Origin: Acholoe squamosa
Lineage: Eukaryota > Annelida > Polychaeta > Phyllodocida > Polynoidae
Direction: 5' to 3'
NCBI GenBank assembly: GCA_949317995.1
Contig: OX439037.1
Location: 52,176,080-52,240,079, forward strand
DNA: 64,000 bases
The position numbers and the translations under genes are program-made. Below the pieces are notes generated by a model. That model made no database searches. It was not told the DNA's origin and saw only the letters and a list, made by a program, of their open reading frames with translations. Shown piece by piece: positions 1-13,300 of the stretch (within the stretch, counting starts at the first letter, position 1; every line of letters begins with the position of its first letter).

Positions 1-1223
1 ATTATTTGATCTATTGGCAAAATGCAATAACAAACTCAAATGAACGATGCATTAATTATAATTTAAAATTGTTGGGATTGGGTAATTCAAAATATATTTG
101 AATCACAATACATTTTTGATCATAACTTTGGTTCTAATAGGAATTTCTGGAAAATTCTTTCAAATTTGGAAAGCCCAAATCCTGTGTATTTATGAGACAA
201 ATGACTGTATCGATATAATGGTTTTATCGATGCGATCGCGACGTATCGATTTGGTAGGTATCGATGACACTCCTAGCCTTATATAAGGATCGGCCAGAGT
301 TAGGGGGTTCGCCTTATACACAGGATGTGCTGTATATGTGAGAGACTGTAGTACCCCATGTATAAGGTGTGGTTGAGGGAGTGGTCATTATTTATCAACG
401 GGGGGGGGGAGGGGGGTTTCGCGTGGATGCACAACAAATTTTTAGACCCCCCATCGACGTCAGTTAAAATTTTTGTGCCCTGGCGCCGCAGAATGTCACG
501 CCCCTTTTTAATCTATAGCGCACAGGCTTTTTTGCTGAAAATAGGGTTAATTTTTTACGCCCCCCCTCAAGAAGGGTCAAACATTTTTTTACGCCCCCCT
601 CAGGAGGGATCTGAATTTTTTAAGCCCTCCCCCCTCAAACCCACCACCCTTCCCTTGTTGAAAATTAACGACCACTCTGTTATACGCGGGGATTTAGTAC
701 TCTGTGGGTCTGGAAGATGTTTCATTCGGAATTCCCAACTTTAGACTACTTACTTTTACTATAAGTTAAGAAAATCGGGAATGGTTTCTGGATTTTTAGT
801 GAATAGTGGGTGGCATTTATGCTTTGGCCAGCAGCAGATAAAAATTTGTTTAGCTGTTTCAGGCAAGCAGCTCTATCACACCTGTCCAGAATAAGAAAAG
901 AAAGCACTGATCGAGTGTCCATTCAAACATGAAAAAAGACCGGTCTACAATTACAAATCACAAACCCCATGATCACGATTAATAAAAAATTAGCACTGTG
1001 TCAAGCGGTTTCAAGAATCCAGCCTAAGATGACACAAAATTTCTTCTGTGTTCTTCCCCCTCCTGATTAAAAAAAAAGAGTTGCAAGGCCAATCTCGTTT
1101 TTCTCGCCTCCCCACTCCCATCCTACCAGTAATCTATGACCCCCTCTAAACTATCTAGACTAAAAAAATGTGACATTTATGTATAACCTGTAGTATCAAG
1201 TAAGAGTTTGTGATCTGTTGTAG
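1..1223. other. Upstream non-coding stretch, probably PEX7 intron
   Basis: No exon matching the N-terminal part of PEX7 is visible here, so this is most simply intron sequence upstream of the first exon seen. Positions about 400-640 carry G and C homopolymer runs alternating with T runs (pieces such as CCCCCCTCAAGAAGGG). The same style of sequence recurs at about 35.2-35.85 kb and is probably a dispersed low-complexity repeat. Nothing else is recognised. Confidence 0.5.
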
Positions 1224-1396
1224 GGTGTGGCACATTATATATCTTAGACCAGACTCCAGCGGGTCTTACAGAGACCAAGCGATATGACTGGAATGATGCA
1301 CTCTTTGATATCACCTGGTCAGAGAACAATGAACATATTGTCGTTACGGGCAGTGGGGACGGATCTGTGCTGGTGTGGGATATCGCACAGCCAAAG
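1224..1396 (+). CDS. PEX7: PEX7 exon a (first WD repeat)
   Basis: Acceptor TTGTAG before 1224 and donor GTATTT at 1397. Two bases complete a glycine codon, then 57 codons begin [13 protein letters not shown] and end [10 protein letters not shown] in phase 0. The run [17 protein letters not shown] is nearly invariant in animal PEX7. Confidence 0.93.
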
Positions 1397-4300
1397 GTAT
1401 TTAATTTCCATTTTCAATACTGTAGTTATCAAGTTTAGGCCAGTTTTATCATTAAATAGATATCACCATAAGTTAATAACACTATGAATTATAATCTATT
1501 ATTTGTTAAGATGTCTAGAGATGCATATAAGAGGTTATACACGTGTAATTCCGTATTTCATAAATAATTGATCACTATCTAAATGATTGCATTAAAGGGT
1601 CCTATATCTGCACTGAAGGAACACGGAAAGGAGGTAAGAACTGTACATTTATGTGTCAACAATTTCAATTGAGAAAATCTGAGATTATTCAAATGACGGT
1701 TACATAGAATCTCATTAATCTAAAGGGATCTAAGGTTTCAAAATCTTGTCTGATTTCAGTTTCTTTTCTTCAGGTTGACATAGTTCTAATATATTAAGTT
1801 CAGTTCTTGGGTGAAGTACTTTTTTTATATCTAATTATTTATCCCGTAACAATTTTCATATGCCCTGCTTTACATTCCTGCATATGAAAGGAAAGAAAGA
1901 CTTTAGAATAAATTGGGCAGCATTCTTGAAAAATGATTGCAGATAAATTAATCATTTCAATGAAAAATAATGCGCTTTCAGGTGTACACAGTAGACTGGA
2001 GTCAGACTCGGGATAATCAGTTGTTATTGTCGGCGTCATGGGACAAAACCGTGAAATTGGTTAGTATTAGAAAGAAAAACTTCCATTTTTCCTTGTTTGA
2101 ACAAAGAATAAATTAGAATGATATTGATAGACCAACATCTTCTCTTACCCAAAAGTACAATAAAGCTACCGGTACTGTCGTATTGGTAACATGTAACAAG
2201 ATGTGAAATATGAAGTTTTTCCCCTTTTCTGATTTCTATCATCACCCCTCCTTGTTAACCCGAAAGGGGTTATAAGAGCCGGGGTAAAAATGCTACTTTT
2301 AAGACACTACTAACAGTGGGAAAAGCTAAGATGCTTTTAGCCCTATGTTAAATCCCATAGGAGGTGCGAAAAGCTCAAATTTCCCGTGCTTTTGGACTGG
2401 AGTGCTGCAAATAATTGATGAATTTGCCGTAATTTGATCCACGCACACGTCTCCATTGTCTTAAAAATGGTGGTTACTAATTTTTTTTTTAAATTATTCA
2501 GTGTTATAATATAGAAATATGATAAAGTATGGCAAGAGGATACCATTTGAATCGATATGTATTATTAAAAAGATAAAAAATTATGTCTTCGCCCTGTCGT
2601 TAATTCGCATCCCAAAGCCCGAGGTGATGCATATTGACCCAAATACCCATGGAAATTGGGTCGTGCATGCGCAAACATAACCAAAATCTAAAATGGCGTA
2701 CAGCGAGACAATCGAGTTGTGGGGCAATAACTGCAGGATTATAACAAAATGGAGGATAATTAACGAGTCCAGTATCCATAGCAACCATATCTCCATAGCA
2801 ACCATGTCCTAGGTACTGGACCGTTACTACCATTGGGGTCTGATTAAAGTTATGTTTTCTTTAAAAACTATGGTTCAAAATACATGAAAGTTTCTAATTT
2901 TTTTCATGGAAGAAGTTTATAAAGTTAGAAAACAATGTAGGCATATTTCAAGACTGTTTTCATGGACATTATATTTTTTCATGAATTTTTCAAAAAATTT
3001 CACTGGTCTGGGTACTGATGTACTTTATTGTGTGCATAGTATGTATTGTGCACATAATTGTGTGAAGACTGTGTACTGCCAGTGGTTTATTTTACACTCA
3101 GAGTATGCTAGAAAGATAGGCTCATGTCATACCATGTTTATTTTTTATGTCACTAGTCAGAGAAATGAGTAACATGATGGCAAAGTTACTGCTATTTTTC
3201 ATTATGGGTAATAACATATAGGCCATATTGGTGTCCCTCTATGACTATTGAATGTGAATCAACTATTAGCAGTGATAGCCCTGGCCCCTTTAAGGGCCAG
3301 TTTCCCATGGGAAAGGAAGTAGCCTGTAACAATTAACAGTAACAAGGTCACATCACCTTGGCAACACTGACTGTCTGTGAGGTTGTTCATTGCAACACTT
3401 GAAAGGCATTGACCCACCTTTTGGATGGGATGGGATCCATGGGATGGGATGGGATCCCATGAGGTGATGACATGAGGTGATGACATTGATGACTAGAGGT
3501 GATGACATGGATGACATATAATGATGACATGATGTGATGACATGAGATGATGACATAAGGTGATGACATGGATGACATGAGGTGATGCATGGGTGATGAC
3601 ATCAGGTGATGACATGAGGTAATGGAATGAGGTGATGACATGGGAAGATGACATGAGGTGATGGCATGGGATGATGACATGAGGTGATGACATGGGATAA
3701 TGACATAATGTGATGACTTGGATGACTAGAGGTGATGACTTGGATGACGACTTGGATGACTAGAGGTGATGCCATGAGGTGATGACATGGATGATATGAG
3801 GTGATGACATGGAAGGTTGACATTAGGTGATGACATGGAATGTTGACATGAGTTGATGAAATGGCATGATGACATGAGGTGATGCCATGGGGTGATGACA
3901 TGAGGTGATGACATTGATAACATGAGGTGATGACATTGGGTGATGACATGGGATGATGACATAGGTTGATGACATGAGGTGATGACAGGGGGTGATGACA
4001 TACAGTGATGACATGAGGTGATCACTTGGGGATTTGGGGTGATCACTTGGGAGCCATCAGGATGTAGCCACCAGGACCTACCACACAGGGGATATAATGT
4101 ACAGACACTTACAAACTGCTGCCCTTAAATGCTTTGTGTCCATGGTGCTGGGAATCATGGGCAAGTCACTTTGTAACTGGACTTGTTACTTTTTGGATAG
4201 AGACAAACAGCTAAGATAAAGCAAACGCCACCTTGTTACAATGTCTCATGCCTTTCTATGGAAAATATGGATCCTTATTCAAAACCTGCTGCTGTTTTGC

Positions 4301-7300
4301 AATGCTTAACTCGCCAAGGGAGGAGTAATTTATGGGTCTAGACCCCTAAATTCGACAGGGTGACATGGCCATTTCTTAAAATCGACATGTGACATGGAGC
4401 TTAGTGACAAGGACATGGAGAATGAAAAAGTTAGTGACATGAGACATGACCTTTCCTTAAAATCGACATGTGACATGGAGCTTAGTGACAGGGACATGGG
4501 GAAATAGAAATTTAGTGACATGTGACATGGCCTTTTCTTAAAATCGACATGTGACATGGGGACCCCCCATCTAGACCCCCTAATTTGCCAATGAAAAAAA
4601 ACGAGCGATAATGGATGCATTTTCTATAGGCTTAACCATTGACAGAGATAACGCTTGAAGAAAACATGAGGTTAGTATCAGAAGGGGCCTCAAAGAAGAG
4701 ATTAAGTGCCCTTTCGGGTTACTTGCATTGCAAAATGCTATCCTATATTTAGAATGTGGTGGTTACATCTCGTCCTGTTTTGTTAACTTTAGTCATGCTA
4801 ATTCCAAGGGTACAGTCCTTAGCTGTGTGCATTACAGCTCACCTCTAACAAAAACGAGCACAGGATTTGAGGAAAAGAGGACAGATGTAGAATTATCTTA
4901 GAGAGACTTTAGAGAAGGGTATTCCAACATGTATTGCAGCTTACCTTGCATGTAAGGCGCACCCTGCATTTTGGGAGATTCCTATTAGGTCTACCTTGGG
5001 ATTTTGGATGGTTTGCAAAGGTAGTTTTGCCTGCGGGCCAGTGATTTTTTCACCTAGAATTCGATTGAAATTGGCCATTTGACCTGTAGCATGAAGATAA
5101 ATCACTATTCCTGGGTAGCGGGATCCTTAGTGGGGCGACCCATGCTTAAACTGGTACCTTGCGAGATAAGGACTGATAACAGCCAGCATGATGGGGACCA
5201 GTTGTTATGTAATGCACCCTAAAATGTCTGCACTGAATGAAGACAATTTTCTGATTGGTCAATATTGTATCCCGCTAGGTCGGAATAGACTAGGTTGCTG
5301 GCCCGGGTGGCCAAATGCCCAAAATTTTAGTGTCTACCCCTTTGATAACTTTGATGTTAAAAAATGCAAAAAAACATCACTTTTAGGATTGAATTAACAT
5401 ATTGCATGCAAGGTGTTTCATATTAGCTCTTGGTAAGAAGTTTCATCATGCAATTCGATATAAACCAGATATAAATCTCTTGATACGGAACCTCTTGTTT
5501 CTTGTTCAAATTGGCTAAAGTGGGATGTGTTCCGACCCACATCGCTGATGACGTACACGGGACATGAGGCTATGGTGTACAGCGCCATCTGGTCACCGCT
5601 TGTACCAAGCTGCTTTGCCACTACCTCAGGTAATATATTGTCTCTTACTCCTTAAGAAATAAGGGGAATGCATACAGTAATCTCCCACGTATAAGGCGCG
5701 TCTTTTATGCGAATCTCAGGCCTCCTGTGCCTTACAGAATCAGCATAAAGTCAGTGTGTCTTATAGCAGGGTACCTTTATACTATTAAACAGTACTAAAC
5801 CTTTAAATGAATACATTGTCTGACTATATATACTATACTAGTCTAGCCTGGCTCTCCCGTTTTGGAATTTTATGGAATGTAATCACCGTAGTTAATTCTA
5901 TCGTTTAATCTACAGGGGATAACACATTACGGATATGGGACGCAAAGAAAGCACACATGGCGCAGATAGTGATTCCAGCTCACAGCGCTGAAGTACTTAC
6001 CTGTGATTGGTCCAAATATGACAAGGTAAAGTCACAAGAGGACAACAATTCCACACATATAATCATAAAGAATGAGATAGAGAAAGACAACAATACCGTT
6101 AAGACATGAATGCATATTGGTTAGGACATCTTTATAATTCAATAGTAGTGTCACCGAACCAGTTCAAGTGGGTGAAGTGATAAACACTGAATCCAGAGAA
6201 GTTCATTTGATCCTCTTTATTGCACAGCTGCCATGAGTGTCCATACAGGTGGGATAAAATGATACACTCGCCAGTGTCCAAACTCTGCCCCTGAGCCTAT
6301 AGCTCAACCTGTCATAGGTTCTGATATAAGGTATAGGTACGGGTGTGAAGAGATGTAAGGTAGAGATACTGGGAGCTGCTCATGCGGCATATTATATACC
6401 CAGCTGAGCAGCTCGCAGTATGATGAAATCTGCTCTCTGTCTGGTGCAACATTGGACATTGCAATATCAGGCAGAGAGCAGCCCAACAGGTGGACCAATG
6501 AGAGATGAGGGCATATTGTGAAATATGCTCTGATCCCAAAATAGCGTCCACTGGTATGTCGCAATACCTCCAGTGGGGTCCTGGCCGGAGTAACCAGTTT
6601 GGCTGTTGTAACATCGGTGTTGGGATGGTGCAAGAGCTCACTGGATCCCACTGGAGGAGGCAGGGTTTGGTGTTGTGCAATCCCCGCCTACTATTGAGTA
6701 AATAGATAGGGGTAGGTAGTAGGCTTGTGAACAGAGCTTGGGCCTGTATGGCGAAGAAATTAATAAAGGTGTAAAATAATGATAATACCCAGAATAGTCC
6801 ATTGACAAATCCCCACGTTCCTACTCGTCTCTGCACGAGGTTAAAAGGAGGAAAATAATGTAAAAATATAGGGTTTTGCCAAGTCTATTGACAATTTTGG
6901 GTATCATGCATCCTATACAATAATTATAAGATATGGTTCAATTGGATACATCGTATAAGATGGGTACAAAAATGCTTTCCTTTATGGAGACTGTGAATAA
7001 AACAGGAAACATGCAAATACCTTGTAGGATCAAAGGAAATGTAAGTTATTATTTCTTCAAAAATATACTAATCTGCTGAGGCACTTTGGGTGCCAGTAAT
7101 TCCTGAGTATTTGGCAAGATAAATAGTGATATATACACGATACATGTACATGGTTACCTAAGCTAAGGTCAGGATATAATTACAGGCAAAAACTAAGGGT
7201 ATAGCAGTTAAAACACGAGGTTGTAATCTTGGCACCAGAATTATCAGTAAAATTTGGTGGTGTATCAAATTAAGGAATGATCAAAAAGAAAAGAAAAGAA

Positions 7301-10300
7301 AAATTGATTTTCAGTTGTCAGGATTACAAAATACCAGCAGATTGCATTAAAAAAAAGGGGGGGCGGGAAAGTCAAGGTAGTATTCTCTGGGACTGTTGAT
7401 TTTGTGAGCGTTGAGCAAAATTTTAGAATTTTGGAGGAAAAAACAAGGTTGGTCAAGGTAATATTCTTTGGGACTGTTGACCTTTGCTGTAGTTAATGCG
7501 TGTCAAAAATTATTATAATGAGGGTGGGTTGTTTCTACTGACTAAAACTCATAAATACAATACATAGTTGAGCTTGAAAAGGTACAATGTGGTGATGGAT
7601 CTTATACATGTAGCACCAAGAGAGACAGGACAAAGGTCACGTTGTGCTGTCACTCATAATATCCTCTTAAAGGAAAGAAATTGGCCAAAACTTTTACAGG
7701 CTTATTGATGAGAGGTGGTTGCAAAATAGAATGTATGACTTTCATGGAAATGTAAATGCAAATGTATAGGCGTATGGGGGGGGGGGGGATTTGTGAACTG
7801 TGTCCCCACAATCTTAAGTTAAAAGTCCAAATGTCTGTTTGTTTGCAAAAAGAGTTCACTGACAGCGCCTGAACTGCTGCCCAGGCTGAAAGCTGTTTGG
7901 GGGCAGGTCGGAGTGCTGTGTGGGTCCTCTGTGCATGAGGGCCTCAGCTCTCCTTTTAGGTTTGTGTCTAATTGGGTGGAAAGCTGAGAGTGTCAGATCG
8001 TTGAAATCCAGATCAACTGAGGCTAAGTCACTGGCCTCTGATGTTAAAGAGTCCCTACTTTCTAAGTCACTTGGTGATCTGGTGGGAGAGGGGCGGCGTA
8101 TTGGCATGGGCCTCCATGCCGACCTCGGGGTGACCTCTGGCGGCTGTTGTTCATGGGGGGATTGACCAGTCTATTGAAAGCACAAGGGCATAGGAAGCCC
8201 TCGGGCCTGTGGTAGCAGGGGATGCACAGTGCTGCTGCCGAGGTTTGTCCCCTTATTGTGGAACAGAAATTGTTGTTATAGTTCCTGTAGATTGGGGGCA
8301 TTAGGTTGCGGGCCGCTGATATGGTGGTGCTCGAGGTTGGCCTGTGATGTTGTGGCCTGTGGCGAGGAGGGACTTTTGGCCTTGCATGACCTCCTTCTCT
8401 GGCGGGGCTAGAGCCACGACTGCATGGCCTAGGGCTGCTTCCACGTCTGAAGATTGGCCTGTAGGTAATGGGAAACAGAAAACCGGGACCAATCCATTAG
8501 CAATGGAACAGCTGATATGTTTCACAAGGCGGCCTAAGTTATGACAATCAGGTTAAAATAGCGTTTAGTTGACTTATAAACACAAGATATAGAGCTCAAA
8601 TGAATCACTGGTCGAAGCGCTAGTCTTGGTAACCAAGGACGCATTGATTAGTTTATAGGTAATGCACTAGGTGGCTGCCCCGAGCTGGCGCTGTGCCGTG
8701 GCGAGGTTTGTGTATCGAATTATGGGCCTATTTGGGCTAGACTTGCTCAGATCCGCTCCCATTGGTGGTCTCGGTCGGCCAGGGGATCTCTTATGTTTTC
8801 TGTATTAATACGATGCTAGTGGTGGCAGGGGCCGGTAGAATTTTGGGATTTTGAAGAAAAAAAAAACACTCGGAAAATCGATTTGTGAGTGATTGGTCAG
8901 GTGGGGGCATGATGATTGATATGTTTTGGGGGGGGGTTGGGGTGGTGGGGTTCACAGTGGGAGATGGGGGTTCCATGTGGGGTTCACGGTGGGAGATGGG
9001 GGTTCTATGGGGAACGGTGGCCGGGATGGGGGATCAGCGTTTCACCGATTTATCCGGTGCTCTATCCGGCGCTGGTGTGTGGGGGTAGCTGCCATCCCCA
9101 CATAAGGCAGATGGTATGGTCCATTCCTTGGTGACATTTAGATTAACCTTTGGGTTGGTTGATTTTGTGGGCGGGCAGGGGTGGCCGGTAGTGGACTGTG
9201 GGGAATGATGGCTCGGGACCCTGGACGATCCCCTCATGAATCGAAACCAAAGATTTTTAGTAGTTGTGTCGAAGAAAAACCTACCATCAAGAGAATCTGT
9301 GGCCCTCTCAGCCAGTGTGGGGTCGAATAGATACATGTCCTTTGGAGGTTGGGCCTCTTTAGGCTTTAGTAAGGCTACTTCCTTTGAATCAATTCGGCTA
9401 TGGATCTCGGGTCCTTTTTGGGGACGCTCTCCTTGGCGGTAATGGCGACACCGGGATGAAGCTGGCCGAGACCTTGCCATCACATGGAGTCAGCTGGTAG
9501 CCGGGCTGGCCCTTTTGCTCGATTACTAGAGCTAGGGTATGTGGTCTGGAATTCGGGATCATCACTAGCGGAATCCTCCAGAACACTGGGCACCGGGGAT
9601 TCCTGAGTTCCTCGATGGCCCCCGGACGTAAAACTAAACAAACAAATAAACAAACCTCTCTAGGCGGACTGTTCTGAGTCTACCAGCGATGATCATTGTG
9701 ACTTCATTTTTCTAAGAGGCGTCAAGATGGTGGCCTAGGGGCTTGGTCAGCCTAGGTGGTGTCAACTTAGGGGCCACAATGGAAGTTGGCCAAAGGTTTA
9801 GAACTGCCGTAGATCATGCTGGCCACTGGAAAACTGAAAGTCCTCCCTCCAGAATGTATCCTGAGGATAAACCTCGGAGTGTCATCTGATGGGTCTTGGC
9901 GGCCATACGGCCAATGCCGGAGGCATCTCTTGCAGATAGCCTAAGGATGTATAGGGCCGCCAAGACGACTGCCAAAGACATCATCATGTCATATCGGTAC
10001 CAGGTAGTTGGATCCACTGGTGTGATCCTGCAGTTGTGGTGGTTGTTGGACATGATGGCCACTCCTGATTGGTGTCCTTAATCATTTCCTTGAGTTTGGT
10101 CCAAGATGCTGGGTCCGCCATGGTTGGAGTGCTGTGAATAGTGATGAGCTGCGCCAGGTGTGTCACCCGCATTTGAGAACGCAGCAGAGGATGGCTATGG
10201 CTGGTGACAAAAGGTGTAACCACGGTGAAAACTCGAGGTGGTACCCAAGGTGTGTTATAGACTCTGTAGACAGTATTGAAGATTTATCATAGATGTCTAT

Positions 10301-13300
10301 TGCAGCTTCCCTTAGGGTGAGTACATCTTTAATTAGTGGTAGGATTTTCTGGTTGTGAAGGGCCTTAAGACGCTGGAAATTGGGCAGCCTTAAGGCGGGT
10401 GGGGTAGTTGCTATGGTTACACCGGAAACATTGGCGGGGGGGTTTCCAAAATGCCGCCATAGTGGCAAGTTAATAGGTACCTGAGCGATGGGGGCTAATG
10501 TGATGTTATGAATGCAGGATAGGTTTGAGTTAACCATTATCATGCTGTGGTTTTTTAGTGAGCACAAACATGGTATGGATACTATAGAATAAGCTGCATT
10601 TTTAACTTCTACTTGGCCTGAGTTAGAGCATTGAAGGATGGAGGGTGACCTGTTGGTAATCAGCATGTAGGAGCTGTGGGATATAGGTTTGATAATGTTG
10701 GGGAACTGAGCAGTCATGTGAGCCTGGAAATTACAGGTGTGATGAACAGCTTCAGGTATGCCTAAAAATAGAGACAACGCGCAGGTGGGGTGGCGAGGTG
10801 ATAACATGGGCAGGGGCAGGTCGCAACTTATGAAGACACCAATTTCACACATATCCATATCTGTGTGGTTCATCTCAATGTAATATGAGTGGGATTTTGA
10901 CATGGCTATGCAGGTGGGTAGTGCCTGTACTAATGTAAACCCTGTGGAGTTAAGATTAGTAGTATCAAAGGGGACCGGGAATGCCTCTGTTCTATAAATA
11001 CAGTACATGCACTCTCCTCTTGTAATAGAATCCTATTGGTACTCTCAGAATCATAGCTCCCTTGTGGGCATTATGGAGCACGTCTGACGTGTTATTAAGA
11101 CCCATTTCCATTGTCTCATGGGGAATTAAATTTGGAGGGAGATCACCGTCCATTAAGGAGTTAAGTGAGTCCAGTAGGATGTCTAAATCGGATTGTAAAT
11201 TTATTAGGGATTCAGTTTGTGAGTTTGCTGCCGAAAATAGCATTGAATGGAAGGTGTCTTGTTTGGTCTGTAGGGTAGAGGCACCCATATCGGATGCTCC
11301 TGACCACACAGGAGGTGGCCCTATTTGGTGCTCATATTTTGTACCTTTAAAAGTGTTGAAAACTACTTTCCATTTCACCAGTTGGTACATGATACTTTAC
11401 CCTCGGAATCCCTGAAGAGGTTTTGATGAAACTCTCCAATACATATGAATAAATGGGTTGTACATATTTAGTCTCCAAAACATCAAATTGCACCTCAAGT
11501 CAGACAGCTCATGCCAGAGGTGACCCTAGAGTCAGACACTATATTATCTAATTGATACAGACACAATGGGTCACTGTATCTGAAATAATCTATAAAGGCA
11601 CATAGCATATAACACTAAGGAATCCAAGCTAATACAAAACTCTTCTCCAGGATACTCTTAGATGTTTAATTTTGCATACAGGTCAGTCTACAGGCCCATA
11701 TGAGCATGACTTCTATGGGCAGACTGAGTAATGATTAGGTTTAGGTGTTAGATAGTAAACCAAACACAGATTAACTATTCAGATCTGAGAGTACAGGTAT
11801 ATCATGAAGGATTCTGTTTGTAATGAAATGTCCATTATATACGTATTGAAATCATGATATAATTGTGTCCCAGGTGGGGTGTAATTGGTGTCCGACTGTA
11901 GGTGTAATCTGAAGGTCATAGAAGAATAACTACCCATACTGTAATATGAGGGATGTATTCAGGTTTGTCAAGTCACATTATTAACAAAAATGTGTATATT
12001 GCCATTGACATGTATAGAAATCCTGTAAGCATGGAGGTTAAGACATGACAAATTGACAAATCAAACCAGGATCTCCATTCACTCACCATTCTTCATCCAC
12101 AGAATATAACAAAAACACCCTGGGTTTGTACAGTTGTAAAACCATGTATGACAGATGTTTTACATGTTATTCCTCATTTGTTAGAGAGTATGATACCTGA
12201 GTTTCCATGTCTCATTCAAATGATAGCTGAATTTTTCATATCTATTATGTAATTCAATACAAAAGGTGTCCGACTTTAGGTGTCTGTCCGACTCAGGGTG
12301 CCTCTACCCTAATTCCAGGTTGAGCAGTATATCTGAGATATTGCTGTTTAAATGCTGGAGTTTATAGCCAATCGAAGACATTCCTTCATCAGTATCATTT
12401 TGAATACTGGAGAAAACACTCAAGGATTTGTAGTTGAATTCAGAGATGTTTAGCAAAAACTGTGTGGCTAATTCTACCACATGCATTTTAGTGGCCAATT
12501 TTTGTTCTAATTCGGTCATCTCAGAGTTGAGAATATCTATTTCTGGCTGGGTGCCAAGGCCTATAGAAGCTCTTAAAATGTGGCCAATTATTTGTCCTGG
12601 GGCTCCCCTGGAGTTGCAGGTTTTTTGGATGTGATAAAAGGTTGATTAATAATTTGAGTGATTTCTGGGATTTTGAGAAAAGATTTTCCAAGATTAGGTC
12701 TAAAGAGTGGGCTGTTTCTGTGATAAAGGATGGGGCATTGATTTCGATTAATGGGGTCAATTTTTCGGGATGCTGCAGAGTGTGGTTGAATGATAGATCT
12801 AATGTGAACACTAGGGGGTAATCCATGTATCCAGAAAGTAGTGTTTGGGGTAGTTCTGTGAACAGAACACCGTAGTTAGGCCTGAAATGGTTCCTGGATT
12901 TTTCATGAAATTTTGTGTGCCTGATTGATGGAATTGCGCTATGAAGATGACTGCTGCCAAAGGGGCTGAGCACTTCCCTAAAAGATAATTAAGGATATAT
13001 GTCAGATTTGTTGTGATAAAATTGAGTGTTCTTGGGGGGGGTGGGGGGGTGCTTGGCTGTGTGAGGTGATGTGTGTTGAGGGGTGGTGGGTGGGTTGGAG
13101 TCCTATTCATTGGGGGGGTATGTTGATGGTGTTAGTAGGACATTATGGGAATGTTTCTTAAAACAGAATAGGTTGCTAGGCTAGTCTAGTAACTTGTAAT
13201 CGATGCATCATACCCTGATTTCAGTTTGGTTGATATTAAATAAATGAGACGGGTCAATTCAGTGGTGGGAGTACTTGTCTGACACGTGGGGCATATTTGA

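Larger units (their letters stand above)
2060..5520. other. PEX7 intron with tandem repeats
   Basis: Holds no gene I can support. It contains a 13-bp minisatellite (about 3460-4035) and an 81-bp tandem repeat (about 4355-4570). The rest looks like ordinary intron. Confidence 0.6.

Noticed and set aside
98..1487. Small + strand ORFs at the left end
   Set aside because: Start codons are non-ATG or weak, no family matches, and the 1284-1487 ORF is an out-of-frame shadow of PEX7 exon a.
3460..4035. CRISPR-like array
   Set aside because: Repeats are contiguous without unique spacers, and the genome is eukaryotic.
3259..4046. Several minus-strand ORFs of 60-115 codons, rich in His, Ser and Ile
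   Set aside because: They are translations of the 13-bp minisatellite in all three frames; the unit has no stops on that strand.
6304..6836. Minus-strand ORF of 174 codons, also present at 18629-19067
   Set aside because: Both lie in the LTRs of the 13-kb element, which explains the duplication; no protein family is recognisable.
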